Positions 45,629 through 55,921 are shown, numbered from the stretch's first letter. The stretch: DNA of 64,000 bases from Methanolobus tindarius DSM 2278 (GCF_000504205.1 NZ_AZAJ01000001.1:2144879-2208878), one strand, 5' to 3'. A program made the numbers and translations. The notes: generated from the sequence alone by a model not told the origin.

Positions 45629-46090
45629 ATGTACGCTTTGATCAGGATACGTGGTGACGTTAATGTCAGAGGCAACATTAAGGATACTCTTAAAATGCTT
45701 CGTCTGCACAAGGTAAACCACTGTGTTCTCCTTGCTGATAATCCTCACAACGCAGGAATGATCCAGAAGGTAAAGGACTACGTGGCATTTGGTGAAATCA
45801 GCGCGGATTCACTCGCAGAAGTACTTGCAAATCGTGGAAGACTTGAGGGTGACGAAAGACTTACCGATGAGTATGTGGCAGAAAATACTGACTACGACTC
45901 AATCAAGTCATTTGCACAGTCAGTTTGCGATGGCAATGCAACTCTTAAAGATGTTCCAAAACTGAAACCTGTATTCAGGCTACATCCACCAAGGAAAGGT
46001 CACGCAGGTATCAAGAGAACAGTTCAGCAGGGTGGAGTACTTGGTAACCATGGTGAAGACATCAACAAACTGTTGAGGAAGATGAGGTAA
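45629..46090 (+). CDS. rpl30: Ribosomal protein uL30
   Basis: 153 residues, archaeal long form starting [23 protein letters not shown] 45629 lies six bases after AAGGAGG (45616-45622); an upstream ATG at 45608 would place that site inside the gene. Confidence 0.96.
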   Translation: MYALIRIRGDVNVRGNIKDTLKMLRLHKVNHCVLLADNPHNAGMIQKVKDYVAFGEISADSLAEVLANRGRLEGDERLTDEYVAENTDYDSIKSFAQSVCDGNATLKDVPKLKPVFRLHPPRKGHAGIKRTVQQGGVLGNHGEDINKLLRKMR

Positions 46091-46094
46091 TTCC

Positions 46095-46538
46095 ATGACA
46101 TCAAAGAAAACCAACACAAAGAAGTTCAGAGGTTCACGCACATGTGGTGGCGGAACAACCAAGAACAGACGTGGTGCAGGTAACCGTGGTGGTAGAGGTA
46201 GAAGTGGTGAGAATAAACATCATTTCTCCCGTGCAGTACTGCTCGGATACTGCCGTGGACACCAGAGAGGTTTTACACGTCCGTTGAAGGTATTGAACGA
46301 TGCTTCAATTGTAAACGTCGGTGAACTTGATGAGCTTGCAGATCAGCTTGTTGAAGATGGTTTTGCAGAACTTCAGGATGGCACATACGTCATCGACCTT
46401 GCAGTTCTTGATATCGACAAAGTTCTCGGTTCAGGCAAGGTATCAAAGAAGCTTGCCATTACTGCAGCTGAATTCTCAGCCAGTGCTAAAGAAAAGATAG
46501 AAGGTGCAGGTGGATCTTGCACTGAGATAGAAGAGTAA
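46095..46538 (+). CDS. rpl15: Ribosomal protein uL15
   Basis: 147 residues; Gly/Arg-rich start ([20 protein letters not shown]) and the L15 C-terminal domain. Last ribosomal gene of the cluster. A hairpin overlaps its stop codon. Confidence 0.97.
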   Translation: MTSKKTNTKKFRGSRTCGGGTTKNRRGAGNRGGRGRSGENKHHFSRAVLLGYCRGHQRGFTRPLKVLNDASIVNVGELDELADQLVEDGFAELQDGTYVIDLAVLDIDKVLGSGKVSKKLAITAAEFSASAKEKIEGAGGSCTEIEE

Positions 46539-46570
46539 TGCCATTTGGCATTACCTATTTTATTTTTATA
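46537..46570 (+). terminator. Terminator hairpin at the end of rpl15
   Basis: TAATGCC-ATTT-GGCATTA (seven pairs) overlaps the rpl15 TAA and runs into CCTATTTTATTTTTATATT. GTATATTTATT near 46588-46598 is a likely TATA box for secY, so secY probably has its own promoter besides any read-through. Confidence 0.65.
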
Positions 46571-46669
46571 TTATCGCAATTTAAAGGGTGTATATTTATT
46601 AATGTGTAAATCCATTAAGGTGTACTTTACCTAAAATTGCATGGATTTTTCCATTCAAGGGTGGAATTA

Positions 46670-48148
46670 ATGAGTCTAAAGGATAGTTTGGAACCAATTT
46701 TTAATAAATTGCCTGCGGTTGCAAGTCCAGAGGGGCATGTCCATTTCAAAAATAAATTAATGTGGACACTTGGCATTCTTGTGCTCTATTTTGCACTTGC
46801 AAATGTACCGCTGTTTGGATTGTCAGCGGATTCGATTGATCTTTTCGAATCCTATAGAGCGTTTTTTGCCGGAGCTTCGGGTTCTCTGATGCTTCTGGGT
46901 ATAGGTCCTATTGTCACCGCATCCATCGTCCTTCAGCTTTTGGTTGGCGCAGATGTCATTAAACTTGACATGTCCAATCCATCTGACCAGGCATTCTTTC
47001 AGGGTGCACAGAAGTTTATGGTCTTTGTAATGATAGTATTAGAGGCTCTGCCACAGATAGCAGGTGGTTACATACAGCCCGATGCCGCTCTTGCAGCTAC
47101 ATTAGGTGTCAATACCGGAGTTATCACATTTATCATCTTTATACAGATATGCATTGGTGGTGTACTGGTACTCTTCATGGATGAAGTAGTTTCAAAATGG
47201 GGAATCGGTTCAGGTGTAGGTCTTTTCATTGTAGCTGGGGTATCTCAACAGATTGTTACCGGTCTGTTTAACTGGACCTCAGATACAAGTGGTCTTCCAA
47301 CAGGTTTCTTCCCTAAATGGATATACATATTGCAGAATGTGGAAGCAGATTTCCTCTTCTCTGGCGATGGAATTATGTTCATGCTGGTGAGCGGTGGAAT
47401 ACTTGCTCTTGTAAGTACGGTAGTGATCTTCCTTCTTGTAGTATATGTTGAAAGTACACGTATCGAAATTCCTCTGGCACACAGTGCAGTAAGAGGTGCA
47501 AGAGGTAAATTCCCTGTAAAACTTATTTATGCTTCAGTTCTTCCAATGATTCTTGTAAGGGCATTACAGGCAAATATCCAAATGGTAGGTTTGCTTCTCA
47601 GCAGTAAAGGTATTACATTCCTTGGTGAGTTCAGTGGTTCAACTCCTATCAATGGTCTTATGTACTATCTTGCTCCAATTCACAGCCCGTATGATTGGAT
47701 ACCTTCTTTGGTGAGGGAATCTTTTACCAGCTATGGTGCTCCTGTGCCTGCAGCATGGCAGATCATTTTACATGTATTTGTAGATGCAACGTTCCTTATA
47801 GCAGGAGGTATTGTATTTGCATTGTTCTGGATTGAAACTACTGGAATGGGTGCAAAACCAACAGCTAAGAAGATCTTTAATTCCGGAATGCAGATTCCAG
47901 GTTTCAGAAGAAATATCGGAAGTATTGAAAAGGTTATGATCAGATACATACCAAAAGTAACCGTTATTGGCGGTGCCTTTATTGGTTTCCTGACACTGGT
48001 TGCAAGTTTACTTGGTACACTTGGAGGTGCGGGTGGTACTGGTCTCCTGTTGACGGTAAGTATCGTGTATCGTCTCTATGAAGATATAGCATCCGAACAG
48101 ATGATGGAAATGCATCCGATGGTAAGATCCTTCTTCGGACAGGAATAA
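46670..48148 (+). CDS. secY: SecY, protein translocase channel subunit
   Basis: 492 residues with ten transmembrane helices, forming the protein-conducting pore with SecE and Sec-beta. ATG 46670 follows AGGGTGG and yields MSLKDSLEPIFNKLPAVASP, the usual cytosolic start; an upstream ATG at 46637 lacks a site. It is the first gene of the secY-adk-EMC3-cmk-cbf5 series. Confidence 0.97.
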   Translation: MSLKDSLEPIFNKLPAVASPEGHVHFKNKLMWTLGILVLYFALANVPLFGLSADSIDLFESYRAFFAGASGSLMLLGIGPIVTASIVLQLLVGADVIKLDMSNPSDQAFFQGAQKFMVFVMIVLEALPQIAGGYIQPDAALAATLGVNTGVITFIIFIQICIGGVLVLFMDEVVSKWGIGSGVGLFIVAGVSQQIVTGLFNWTSDTSGLPTGFFPKWIYILQNVEADFLFSGDGIMFMLVSGGILALVSTVVIFLLVVYVESTRIEIPLAHSAVRGARGKFPVKLIYASVLPMILVRALQANIQMVGLLLSSKGITFLGEFSGSTPINGLMYYLAPIHSPYDWIPSLVRESFTSYGAPVPAAWQIILHVFVDATFLIAGGIVFALFWIETTGMGAKPTAKKIFNSGMQIPGFRRNIGSIEKVMIRYIPKVTVIGGAFIGFLTLVASLLGTLGGAGGTGLLLTVSIVYRLYEDIASEQMMEMHPMVRSFFGQE

Positions 48149-48163
48149 AATCAGGTGTAAATT

Positions 48164-48811
48164 ATGAATATTGCGTTATTTGGCCCACCGGGTGCCGGCA
48201 AAGGCACCCAGGCAAAAGAATTATCAAAAAAGTATAGTATTCCTCACATTTCAACGGGTGACATTTTAAGAGCAAATGTCCGTGATGGAACTGAACTCGG
48301 ATTAAAAGCAAAACAGTATATGGACAAAGGCGAGCTTGTACCTGATGAGGTTCTTATAGGTCTTATCAGAAACAGGCTAACTGGGTCTGACTGTGAGACG
48401 GGTTACCTTCTTGATGGTTATCCAAGAACTATCCCACAGGCTGATGCACTGACTGATATACTCAAAGAGATCAGCAAACCTCTTGATGCAGTAATTAACA
48501 TTGAAGTAAGCGATGATGAGCTTGTAAAAAGGCTTAGTGGACGTCGCAGTTGTGCATGTGGTGAGAGCTATCATGTTATGTTCAATCCTCCGGAAAAGGA
48601 TGGTATTTGCAATGCATGCGGTGCTGATCTTTATCAGAGGGATGATGATAAAGAAGAGGTCATACGCCAGAGACTTGCTGTTTACAATGAAAAGACAAAA
48701 CCTCTCATAAACTATTATGATGATGCAGGTATTCTTGTCAATATAGATGGTACCGGTGTAGTAGATGCTGTATTTGCAGATATCTGCAAGGTAATGAACC
48801 AATTCAAATAA
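48164..48811 (+). CDS. adk: Adenylate kinase, long form with zinc-type LID
   Basis: 215 residues. P-loop GPPGAGKGTQ (Lys13), NMP-binding HISTGDILRANV, and a LID with four cysteines (SCACGESYH and ICNACG), indicating a structural zinc site. It interconverts AMP, ADP and ATP. This is the bacterial-type long form rather than the trimeric archaeal AdkA. It lies 15 bases after secY, a placement also common in bacteria. Confidence 0.96.
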   Translation: MNIALFGPPGAGKGTQAKELSKKYSIPHISTGDILRANVRDGTELGLKAKQYMDKGELVPDEVLIGLIRNRLTGSDCETGYLLDGYPRTIPQADALTDILKEISKPLDAVINIEVSDDELVKRLSGRRSCACGESYHVMFNPPEKDGICNACGADLYQRDDDKEEVIRQRLAVYNEKTKPLINYYDDAGILVNIDGTGVVDAVFADICKVMNQFK

Positions 48812-48835
48812 ACACAACTAAAAAGAGGCTATCCC

Positions 48836-49456
48836 TTGGTTACAGAACAATTTAAGAAAAAGCTCGATCAGTTTCTCCTGGCTTTTGGACTATCCCTTAT
48901 GCTGGGTATAATGATACTTGGTCAGGATTTCAGGGACTCTCTTGGAACAGCAATGAGTGTTATTATGGATCCTGTGGTGGTTATCCTGGGAGCTGATAAC
49001 CTTCATATTGTTCTGTTCATAATGGCATCCATAACTGCTCTTTATGCCTCCCTCATTCAAAAATATACAATAGACTGGGATCTTATGCGAAACACCCAGG
49101 AAAAGATGAGGGTATTTCAGAAAGAGTTCAGGGAAGCTCAGCTTTCCAATAATACTGCTCTTATGAAGAAGATGGAAGAAGAGCGTAAGTCAATGATGGA
49201 AGATCAAATGGAGATGTCAAAACAGCAGTTTAAACCCATGGCATATATAAGTATTATTTCTCTTCCTTTGTTCATGTGGGCTTACCACTATATCAAAGGT
49301 CATGGTGCTGCTTCACTTGTATTTCCATTTTGGGGAGAACAAATTCTCACAGATCCTGTATTTGGTCCTTTCCAGCATTGGATCTTCTGGTATTTCATCG
49401 CATCTCTGGCAGTAAGCCAGTTGATTAGAAAGGCTCTGGATGTCGGTGGCGTCTGA
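48836..49456 (+). CDS. DUF106/EMC3-type membrane insertase
   Basis: 206 residues with an N-terminal helix, a second helix, a long charged cytoplasmic coiled coil (MRNTQEKMRVFQKEFREAQ ... EEERKSMMEDQMEMSKQQF) and one or two further helices. This is the layout of archaeal YidC/EMC3-like insertases (DUF106), which help membrane proteins insert beside SecY. The start is TTG 48836, with AGAGG about eight bases upstream. It overlaps cmk by 17 bases. Confidence 0.88.
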   Translation: MVTEQFKKKLDQFLLAFGLSLMLGIMILGQDFRDSLGTAMSVIMDPVVVILGADNLHIVLFIMASITALYASLIQKYTIDWDLMRNTQEKMRVFQKEFREAQLSNNTALMKKMEEERKSMMEDQMEMSKQQFKPMAYISIISLPLFMWAYHYIKGHGAASLVFPFWGEQILTDPVFGPFQHWIFWYFIASLAVSQLIRKALDVGGV

Positions 49457-49985
49457 AGTGTTACTGACTATAAGCGGTCTTCCGGGAAGTGGGACTACCA
49501 CTGTATCCCGTTTACTTTCTGAGAAGTATGGACTTGAAATGATTTCAGCTGGCGAAGTCTTTCGCTCCCTTGCAAAAGAGTATGGGATGACATTAGCTGA
49601 ATTCGGTGAACTTGCTGAATCTGATGACAGCATCGATCTGAAAATAGATGCACGCCAGAAGGAGATTGCCAACACCCGTGACAACGTTATTCTTGAAGGA
49701 CGTCTTGCTGGTCATATGGCTGAAAAAGCACTCAAGATCTGGATCAAAGCTTCGGTAGATGTCCGTGTGGAAAGGATTGTTGGCAGGGAAGGTAGTTCTT
49801 TTGACGATAAATTAGCTGAAACTATTGAACGTGAAGCATCAGAAGCTATCAGGTACAAATCAATCTATGATATAAACATTGATGACCTTTCTGCTTATGA
49901 TCTTGTGATAGATTCCCAAAAATGGAATCAGTTTCAGATCACAAACATTGTTTCCATTGCTATTGACAATTATTCAGACATTTGA
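49440..49985 (+). CDS. cmk: Cytidylate kinase, archaeal type
   Basis: 181 residues; P-loop ISGLPGSGTTTVSRLL and ISAGEVFRSLAKE. It phosphorylates CMP and dCMP. The gene starts inside the end of the insertase gene, and the standard position near cbf5 is kept. Confidence 0.93.
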   Translation: MSVASEVLLTISGLPGSGTTTVSRLLSEKYGLEMISAGEVFRSLAKEYGMTLAEFGELAESDDSIDLKIDARQKEIANTRDNVILEGRLAGHMAEKALKIWIKASVDVRVERIVGREGSSFDDKLAETIEREASEAIRYKSIYDINIDDLSAYDLVIDSQKWNQFQITNIVSIAIDNYSDI

Positions 49986-50005
49986 TCAGCTATCTGGCGA
50001 TTTTT

Positions 50006-51013
50006 ATGAGTAAATATATTCTTCCTTCTGAACAAAAACGAGAGTTATTACACAAAGCGGAAGCTACGACCAGTTCTCTATATGGTTGTTCGCCATATGA
50101 TCGTCCAATAGAAAAATACATAGAAATGGGCGTTGTAAATCTTGACAAGCCTGTAGGTCCTACAAGTCACGAGGTAACTGCATGGGTCAAGGATATCTTG
50201 GAGTTAAACAAGGCTGGTCATTCTGGTTCTCTGGATCCTATTGTGACAGGTGTACTTCCTATTATGCTTGGCAAAGCAACTAAAACAGTTGCAGCATTGC
50301 GTCTGTCAGGGAAGGAATACATATGTTTGATGACATTGCATGAGAATGTTCCTGAAAAAAAGGTGCGTAAGGTATGTGCTCAGTTTACTGGTCCAATTTT
50401 CCAGATGCCTCCTATAATATCTGCAGTAAAACGTGCTGTGCGTGTAAGGAAGATATACTATCTGGAAGTTCTGGATGTAAAAGAGAAATCTGTGCTTATG
50501 CGTGTTGGTTGTGAGGCAGGAACCTATATGCGCAAACTTTGTCATGATATTGGCGTTGCACTTGGCTGTGGAGCTCACATGCAGGAGCTACGCAGGACAA
50601 AGACTGGTCCTTTCAGAGAAGACACTCTTGTAACGCTTCAGGAATTAAAGGATGCTTACGTTTTTTGGCAGGAAGATTGTGATGAGTCTTTACTGCGTAA
50701 AGTTGTCAGGCCTATGGAAGAGGGGTTATCACATCTTCCTCGTGTTGTTATTCGCGATAGTGCAATCGAGGCAATATGCTGTGGTGCGGCAATTGCGGTA
50801 CCTGGTATCCTAAGTCTTGATAGTAATATTGAAAAAGATGATGCTATTTGTCTCTTTAGTTTAAAAGGAGAGGCTGTGGCTTTGTGCAAATCTCTTATGA
50901 ATTCTGAAGAAATGCTTCAGAATGAGCACGGAATCGTGGCTACAACCGAAAGAGTAATAATGGATGCTGGCACTTATGCGCAAGGCTGGCACAGCAAGCC
51001 GGCAAAAACATAA
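50006..51013 (+). CDS. cbf5: Cbf5/TruB-type tRNA and rRNA pseudouridine synthase
   Basis: 335 residues. The catalytic domain has the signature GHSGSLDPIVTGVLP with Asp77, and a C-terminal PUA domain (about 255-325). In archaea it acts as the catalytic subunit of H/ACA RNPs and can also modify tRNA position 55. ATG 50006 gives the standard N-terminus MSKYILPSEQKRELL, although the upstream site is weak. It ends 12 bases before the tRNA-Ser gene, so the tRNA is probably in the same transcript. Confidence 0.95.
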   Translation: MSKYILPSEQKRELLHKAEATTSSLYGCSPYDRPIEKYIEMGVVNLDKPVGPTSHEVTAWVKDILELNKAGHSGSLDPIVTGVLPIMLGKATKTVAALRLSGKEYICLMTLHENVPEKKVRKVCAQFTGPIFQMPPIISAVKRAVRVRKIYYLEVLDVKEKSVLMRVGCEAGTYMRKLCHDIGVALGCGAHMQELRRTKTGPFREDTLVTLQELKDAYVFWQEDCDESLLRKVVRPMEEGLSHLPRVVIRDSAIEAICCGAAIAVPGILSLDSNIEKDDAICLFSLKGEAVALCKSLMNSEEMLQNEHGIVATTERVIMDAGTYAQGWHSKPAKT

Positions 51014-51025
51014 TGAAACTCGTGT

Positions 51026-51112
51026 GCCGAGATAGTCTAGCGGTAGGGCGCAAGCCTGGAAAGCTTGTGGGGCATCCGCCCCTCGGGAGTTCGAATCCCC
51101 CTCTCGGCGCCA
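51026..51112 (+). tRNA. tRNA-Ser (anticodon GGA)
   Basis: Acceptor stem GCCGAGA/TCTCGGC, anticodon loop CTGGAAA with GGA (codons TCC/TCT), long variable arm (TGGGGCATCCGCCCC), T-loop TTCGAAT, discriminator G and encoded CCA (51110-51112). The class II variable arm confirms serine. Confidence 0.96.
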
Positions 51113-51214
51113 CATTCTTTTCTAAATTTATGTAATGAGAACTCTTCATTTTTACATTAAGTGTTGAATACAATAGTATTGGATTATATATTGTAGGCAA
51201 AATAGGTAATGACT

Positions 51215-51502
51215 ATGTCTGATGTTAATATATTCCACATAAAAGAAAATCTGGATGTAAATGATGATGGCACTACTATTGTTACATGTCCTGAATGTGA
51301 GAATGAAATAAGCGTAGCATTCTGTAACATAGTTGATGACAGCATGGCGCTTGCTGAGTGCATAGATTGTCCGGTGTGCAACAAAATTCTGGATCAGGTA
51401 CATCCATCTGAAAGCTTAAACAAAAAAATTGCTGATCATGTGGCAAAGGAATTGCTGAAAGGTCTCGAACTCGATTTAAGTAGTGTATTATCCAAAAGAT
51501 AA
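51215..51502 (+). CDS. Small zinc-ribbon-like protein
   Basis: 95 residues with CPEC and CPVC pairs plus two further cysteines (VAFCNIV, ECIDCPVC), suggesting a zinc ribbon, then a helical Lys/Leu-rich tail. No family is recognised. AGGT sits seven bases before ATG 51215, which I prefer to ATG 51209. It stands alone between tRNA-Ser and the convergent PEF-CTERM gene. Confidence 0.65.
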   Translation: MSDVNIFHIKENLDVNDDGTTIVTCPECENEISVAFCNIVDDSMALAECIDCPVCNKILDQVHPSESLNKKIADHVAKELLKGLELDLSSVLSKR

Positions 51503-51570
51503 ATTAGCACAGCAACAAGATGGCCTTTTGTAGCTAATTAGATAAAAAATAATTATGAGTAAGCCAGTGC

Positions 51571-52098
51571 TTACTCTTGCTTGCGGCGCTGGATAAAGAA
51601 AGCCAGTCCAATTATTGCTGCTACAGGAAGTGCAATTGTTGGGAATTCAGGAATAGCTTCTATAGTTCTTGAAGCTGTTTGGAATTCTACTACTCCTCCA
51701 CCAGCACCAATCTCTATATAATAGCGTGCTCCAACAGGTGCATCTGCATCCATTGTAACTATTATTACTCCATCATCCATGTATTCGCTTCCACCTGGGA
51801 TGAATCCATCTGGGTTATATGCAGTATTGAAATCAATTGTTATGTCACCGGGAACCGCTTCAGCTGGCGACCCTGCTCTGACGCTTATCTCTTCTACTGT
51901 ATATTCGAAAAATTCATTATATTCTGAACTGAGTATGGATGATGCATAATAACTAAGTACTACGGAATCTCCTGGTTCCATGTATATAGGATTTGATGCA
52001 ACTGCATTTCCATCAGCATCATACAATATTGCCTGATAAGCTGTTGCAGTCCCTGCCATGGCTAACAGTACTACTAAACACATAATTAATTTCTTCAT
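51571..52098 (-). CDS. Secreted surface protein with PEF-CTERM sorting tail
   Basis: 175 residues. A signal peptide, MKKLIMCLVVLLAMAGTATA, starts the protein; the mature part is an acidic beta-rich domain. The end PEFPTIALPVAAIIGLAFFI followed by QRRKQE is a classic PEF-CTERM tripartite tail (motif, helix, basic cluster), processed by an archaeosortase in methanogens. The protein is therefore exported and attached to the surface. The archaeosortase is not in this window. The leader of the transcript holds two hairpins just before a GGGGGG site. Confidence 0.88.
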   Translation of the reverse strand: MKKLIMCLVVLLAMAGTATAYQAILYDADGNAVASNPIYMEPGDSVVLSYYASSILSSEYNEFFEYTVEEISVRAGSPAEAVPGDITIDFNTAYNPDGFIPGGSEYMDDGVIIVTMDADAPVGARYYIEIGAGGGVVEFQTASRTIEAIPEFPTIALPVAAIIGLAFFIQRRKQE

Positions 52099-52109
52099 TA
52101 TTTACCCCC

Positions 52110-52145
52110 CCGTACATTGTACGGATTTTCCCGTTTTTCGGGAAA
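52110..52145 (-). promoter_or_regulatory. Twin hairpins before the PEF-CTERM gene's start
   Basis: In the direction of transcription TTTCCCG-AAAAA-CGGGAAA (52145-52127) precedes CCGTAC-AAT-GTACGG (52124-52110). The second stem runs straight into the G-rich ribosome-binding site GGGGGG that lies before the ATG at 52098. The CCC of the first stem could alternatively pair with those Gs, so a switch of translation is conceivable. Confidence 0.5.
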
Positions 52146-52444
52146 GTTTCCCATATTATAATTACTTATTTTATGTATTTATATGTAATCATGCTCTGTA
52201 TTTTGATCCAGTACTGATGCCATGCATTTCAGATCTAATATTCGAAGACTGTTATATTTTTATGCATTCTCTAATAAGCTTTAAATGGGGAATTAATTGA
52301 ATTTTTTATTTACAGGAAAGTATTTATGTTATTAACTAGTAGTGCATCCTCACCTGTTTCGCTATTCTTAATGGCATGAATACTGTTAAATAAGAACAAT
52401 GGTATAAACAGGCAAGTTATTCTATTAATCTTTAGAATTGCCTG

Positions 52445-52516
52445 CTCCGTAATGTCGGAGTGTGTCGAAACTGTGTTTCGAGGCTACAGGACGCATGCGT
52501 CCCTAAGGAGGAACAA
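52445..52516 (+). promoter_or_regulatory. Three consecutive hairpins in the rps13 leader
   Basis: CTCCG...CGGAG (52445-52460), TCGAAAC-TGT-GTTTCGA (52465-52481) and the perfect palindrome GGACGCATGCGTCC (52489-52502) follow one another and end at the AAGGAGG site of rps13. The rest of 52146-52444 is AT-rich without a gene; the promoter lies somewhere in it. Confidence 0.55.
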
Positions 52517-52519
52517 CTA

Positions 52520-52966
52520 ATGGCAGATGAAGAAATAAGACACTTAGTCCGTATTATGAATACTGACCTTCAGGGTAGTCAGCCTGTAATGTACGCGCTG
52601 ACAGGTATTCGTGGTATTGGACTCAGAACATCACGAATTATAGTTGACAGTACGGGTATTGACCCAAAAGAAACAATCGGTTACCTTTCCGATGAGGATG
52701 TTGCAAAGCTCGATGATGCTATTGCTAATTTCGAGAAGAACATTCCAACCTGGATGCTTAACAGATGTGAAGACCCATTAACCGGAGATGACAAACATCT
52801 TCTTGGTCAGGACATCATTATGACCCTCAGGGAAGACCTGAACAACCTCAAGAAGGTCAGAGCTTACCGTGGTCTCAGGCACGAGAGAGGTCTTAAGGTC
52901 AGAGGTCAGAGAACAAAGTCCACAGGAAGGCGTGGCTCAACCATTGGCGTAAGCAAGAAGAAATAA
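52520..52966 (+). CDS. rps13: Ribosomal protein uS13
   Basis: 148 residues: [30 protein letters not shown] and the C-terminal [23 protein letters not shown] 52520 lies eight bases after AAGGAGG; an earlier TTG-type reading has no support. First gene of the rps13-rps4-rps11-rpoD operon. Confidence 0.97.
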   Translation: MADEEIRHLVRIMNTDLQGSQPVMYALTGIRGIGLRTSRIIVDSTGIDPKETIGYLSDEDVAKLDDAIANFEKNIPTWMLNRCEDPLTGDDKHLLGQDIIMTLREDLNNLKKVRAYRGLRHERGLKVRGQRTKSTGRRGSTIGVSKKK

Positions 52967-52979
52967 ATAAGGTGATTTT

Positions 52980-53928
<949 letters not shown>

Positions 53929-53953
53929 ATAATATATTAACGGATATGAACTC

Positions 53954-54751
53954 ATGACAATGGAAGTAGACATACTTGAACTGTCAGAGAGGTCTGCAAA
54001 GTTTATATTATCCAATGCAAGTGCAGCATTTGCTAATGGTGTCAGAAGAGCAGCGCTCTCTGACGTACCTACTCTTGCTATAGATGATGTGAACATTTAT
54101 AATAACACATCAGTCCTCTTTGACGAGCAGTTAGCGTTAAGGCTTGGCCTTATACCTTTGACGACAGACATTGAGGAGTTCGTACCAGTAGATGAGTGCA
54201 CCTGTGGCGGCGCCGAATGTCCTGCATGTAAGGTTTCTCTTACACTCAGTGCTGAGGGTCCGAGGATGGTATATTCAGGAGATCTCATTTCTTCTGATGA
54301 AAGAGTGCAGGCAGCTGACCAGAATGTTCCTATCATTGATTTGAAGGAAGGCCAGAAGGTTGTGCTTGAGGCTATTGCTCACATGAACTATGGCCACAAA
54401 CATGCAAAATGGCAGGCTGGTGTGGCATGCGGCTACAAGAATATGCCTATAGTCACGTTTGAAAACTGTGATGAATGTGGTGCATGTGTGAAAGAGTGTC
54501 CTAAAAACATCATTCACATTGGTTCGAACGGTGCAGAAATATCCGGTGACGATATCCTTAAATGTATTCTCTGCAAACTCTGTGCATCTGTCTGTGAGAT
54601 TAATGCAATAACTGTGTCTGAAGATGAAAATTCTTTTATTTTCACGATGGAATCTGATGGTTCATACACGGTTCAACAGTTAATTATAAATGCAGGAACA
54701 ACTATTAAGGAGAAAGCCAGCCGGTTAGGAGAGATTTTAGAGTCCCTCTGA
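53954..54751 (+). CDS. rpoD: RNA polymerase subunit D with ferredoxin-like insert
   Basis: 265 residues, the archaeal counterpart of the alpha/Rpb3 subunit that nucleates polymerase assembly with subunit L. The insert carries two Cys clusters, CDECGACVKEC and CILCKLCASVC, so both 4Fe-4S sites seem intact, as in other Methanosarcinales D subunits. It follows rps11 by 25 bases and is closed by a terminator, so the usual L18e-L13-S9 continuation is absent here. Confidence 0.97.
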   Translation: MTMEVDILELSERSAKFILSNASAAFANGVRRAALSDVPTLAIDDVNIYNNTSVLFDEQLALRLGLIPLTTDIEEFVPVDECTCGGAECPACKVSLTLSAEGPRMVYSGDLISSDERVQAADQNVPIIDLKEGQKVVLEAIAHMNYGHKHAKWQAGVACGYKNMPIVTFENCDECGACVKECPKNIIHIGSNGAEISGDDILKCILCKLCASVCEINAITVSEDENSFIFTMESDGSYTVQQLIINAGTTIKEKASRLGEILESL

Positions 54752-54758
54752 CACGGTT

Positions 54759-54784
54759 TTAGGAGATTTACTCTCCTAATAATT
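54759..54784 (+). terminator. Terminator hairpin after rpoD
   Basis: TTAGGAGA-TTTAC-TCTCCTAA (eight pairs) followed by TAATTTATATT. Confidence 0.65.
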
Positions 54785-54814
54785 TATATTAAATCGTAGG
54801 AAATCCGACTTGAT

Positions 54815-54902
54815 GCGGGGGTTGCCCAGCCAGGCCAAAGGCGCTAGGTTGAGGGCCTAGTCTCGTAGGAGTTCGTGTGTTCGAATCACACCTCCCGCAC
54901 CA
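54815..54902 (+). tRNA. tRNA-Leu (anticodon GAG)
   Basis: Acceptor GCGGGGG/CTCCCGC (one G-T), anticodon loop TTGAGGG with GAG (codons CTC/CTT), long variable arm, T-loop TTCGAAT, discriminator A and encoded CCA at 54900-54902. ATTTATATTAAAT about 35 bases upstream is a likely promoter. Confidence 0.96.
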
Positions 54903-55045
54903 AATATCTTTTCTAAAATATCATTTTGTATAATTATATAATTCTCTAGACTATGTTATGTGTTAACTGATATTCAAAATTGCTTCATACAGGATTTTAA
55001 TTAAGAAATAATCAGGGATTGATGTTTTCAATCTTTACGTCTAAT

Positions 55046-55921
55046 TTAATCTTTTGAATGGTGCCTTACTTCCTCAATTTCAGCCTTTCCAAGAGCTTTG
55101 AGGAAATGTGCTGCACGTATGGTTGTATGCTGTTTTTTTTCTCTCATACGGGCCTGGTATACGCGGATAGAACGTAGAAAATCAATCTTGCGGAACTCCG
55201 GCCAGAATGGTGCACAGAAGTAAGCAGCACATTCATTTCCATTGGCTTGCCAGGGAAGGAAATTGGAAACTCTTTCATCTCCTCCGGTACGTATTATAAG
55301 ATCCACATCCGGCAGAGCAGAATTTCCCGAAGGGTATAGATGACTGGATATCGTATCTTCGTTTATGTCATCAGGTTCTATACTACCAGATTCAACCTTG
55401 CTGGCTATTTCTTTAACAGCCTGGACGATTTCCTGTCTGCCACCATATGCGATAGCAACGTTGAGTACAAAATTATCATATTCTGACGTTAAAAGTTCTA
55501 CATTCTTAATTGAATCTTTAAGTGGCTCTGGTAATTTCTCAATATCACCGATAGCGTGAACACGCATTTTTCTTTCATGCGTTCTTTCATCAACTACTAT
55601 TTCATCAAATTTCAATCTTATAAGGTCAAAAAGCTTATCCTTTTCATCATTATTCCTGTTGAAATTCTCTGTAGAAAAAGCATAGATTGTAAGATATTCT
55701 ATGCCAAGGTTGCAAGCCCATTCCATAACATTTTCAGTTACGTCTGCTCCTCTGGCGTGTCCATAGGAAGTTATCTGTCCAAGTTTTCGTGCATATCTTC
55801 GGTTTCCATCCATTATAATAGCTACATGCCGGGGAACTCTCTCGCTCTTCACTTCCTGTGTGAGCAGACGTTCATATCCTTTGTAAACTATTCCGGGTAT
55901 GCTTTTTAGTATACTTGACAC
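55046..55921 (-). CDS. uppS: Cis-prenyltransferase (UppS family)
   Basis: 291 residues. The signature HVAIIMDGNRRYAR with catalytic Asp38 and the C-terminal DLIIRTGGDERVSNFLPWQ are present. It extends a prenyl diphosphate to the long cis-polyprenyl carrier used (as dolichol-type phosphate in archaea) for glycosylation. The length (longer than bacterial UppS) suits the archaeal enzyme. The start is GTG 55921, the first start codon after an in-frame stop. It is a single gene. Confidence 0.93.
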   Translation of the reverse strand: MSSILKSIPGIVYKGYERLLTQEVKSERVPRHVAIIMDGNRRYARKLGQITSYGHARGADVTENVMEWACNLGIEYLTIYAFSTENFNRNNDEKDKLFDLIRLKFDEIVVDERTHERKMRVHAIGDIEKLPEPLKDSIKNVELLTSEYDNFVLNVAIAYGGRQEIVQAVKEIASKVESGSIEPDDINEDTISSHLYPSGNSALPDVDLIIRTGGDERVSNFLPWQANGNECAAYFCAPFWPEFRKIDFLRSIRVYQARMREKKQHTTIRAAHFLKALGKAEIEEVRHHSKD

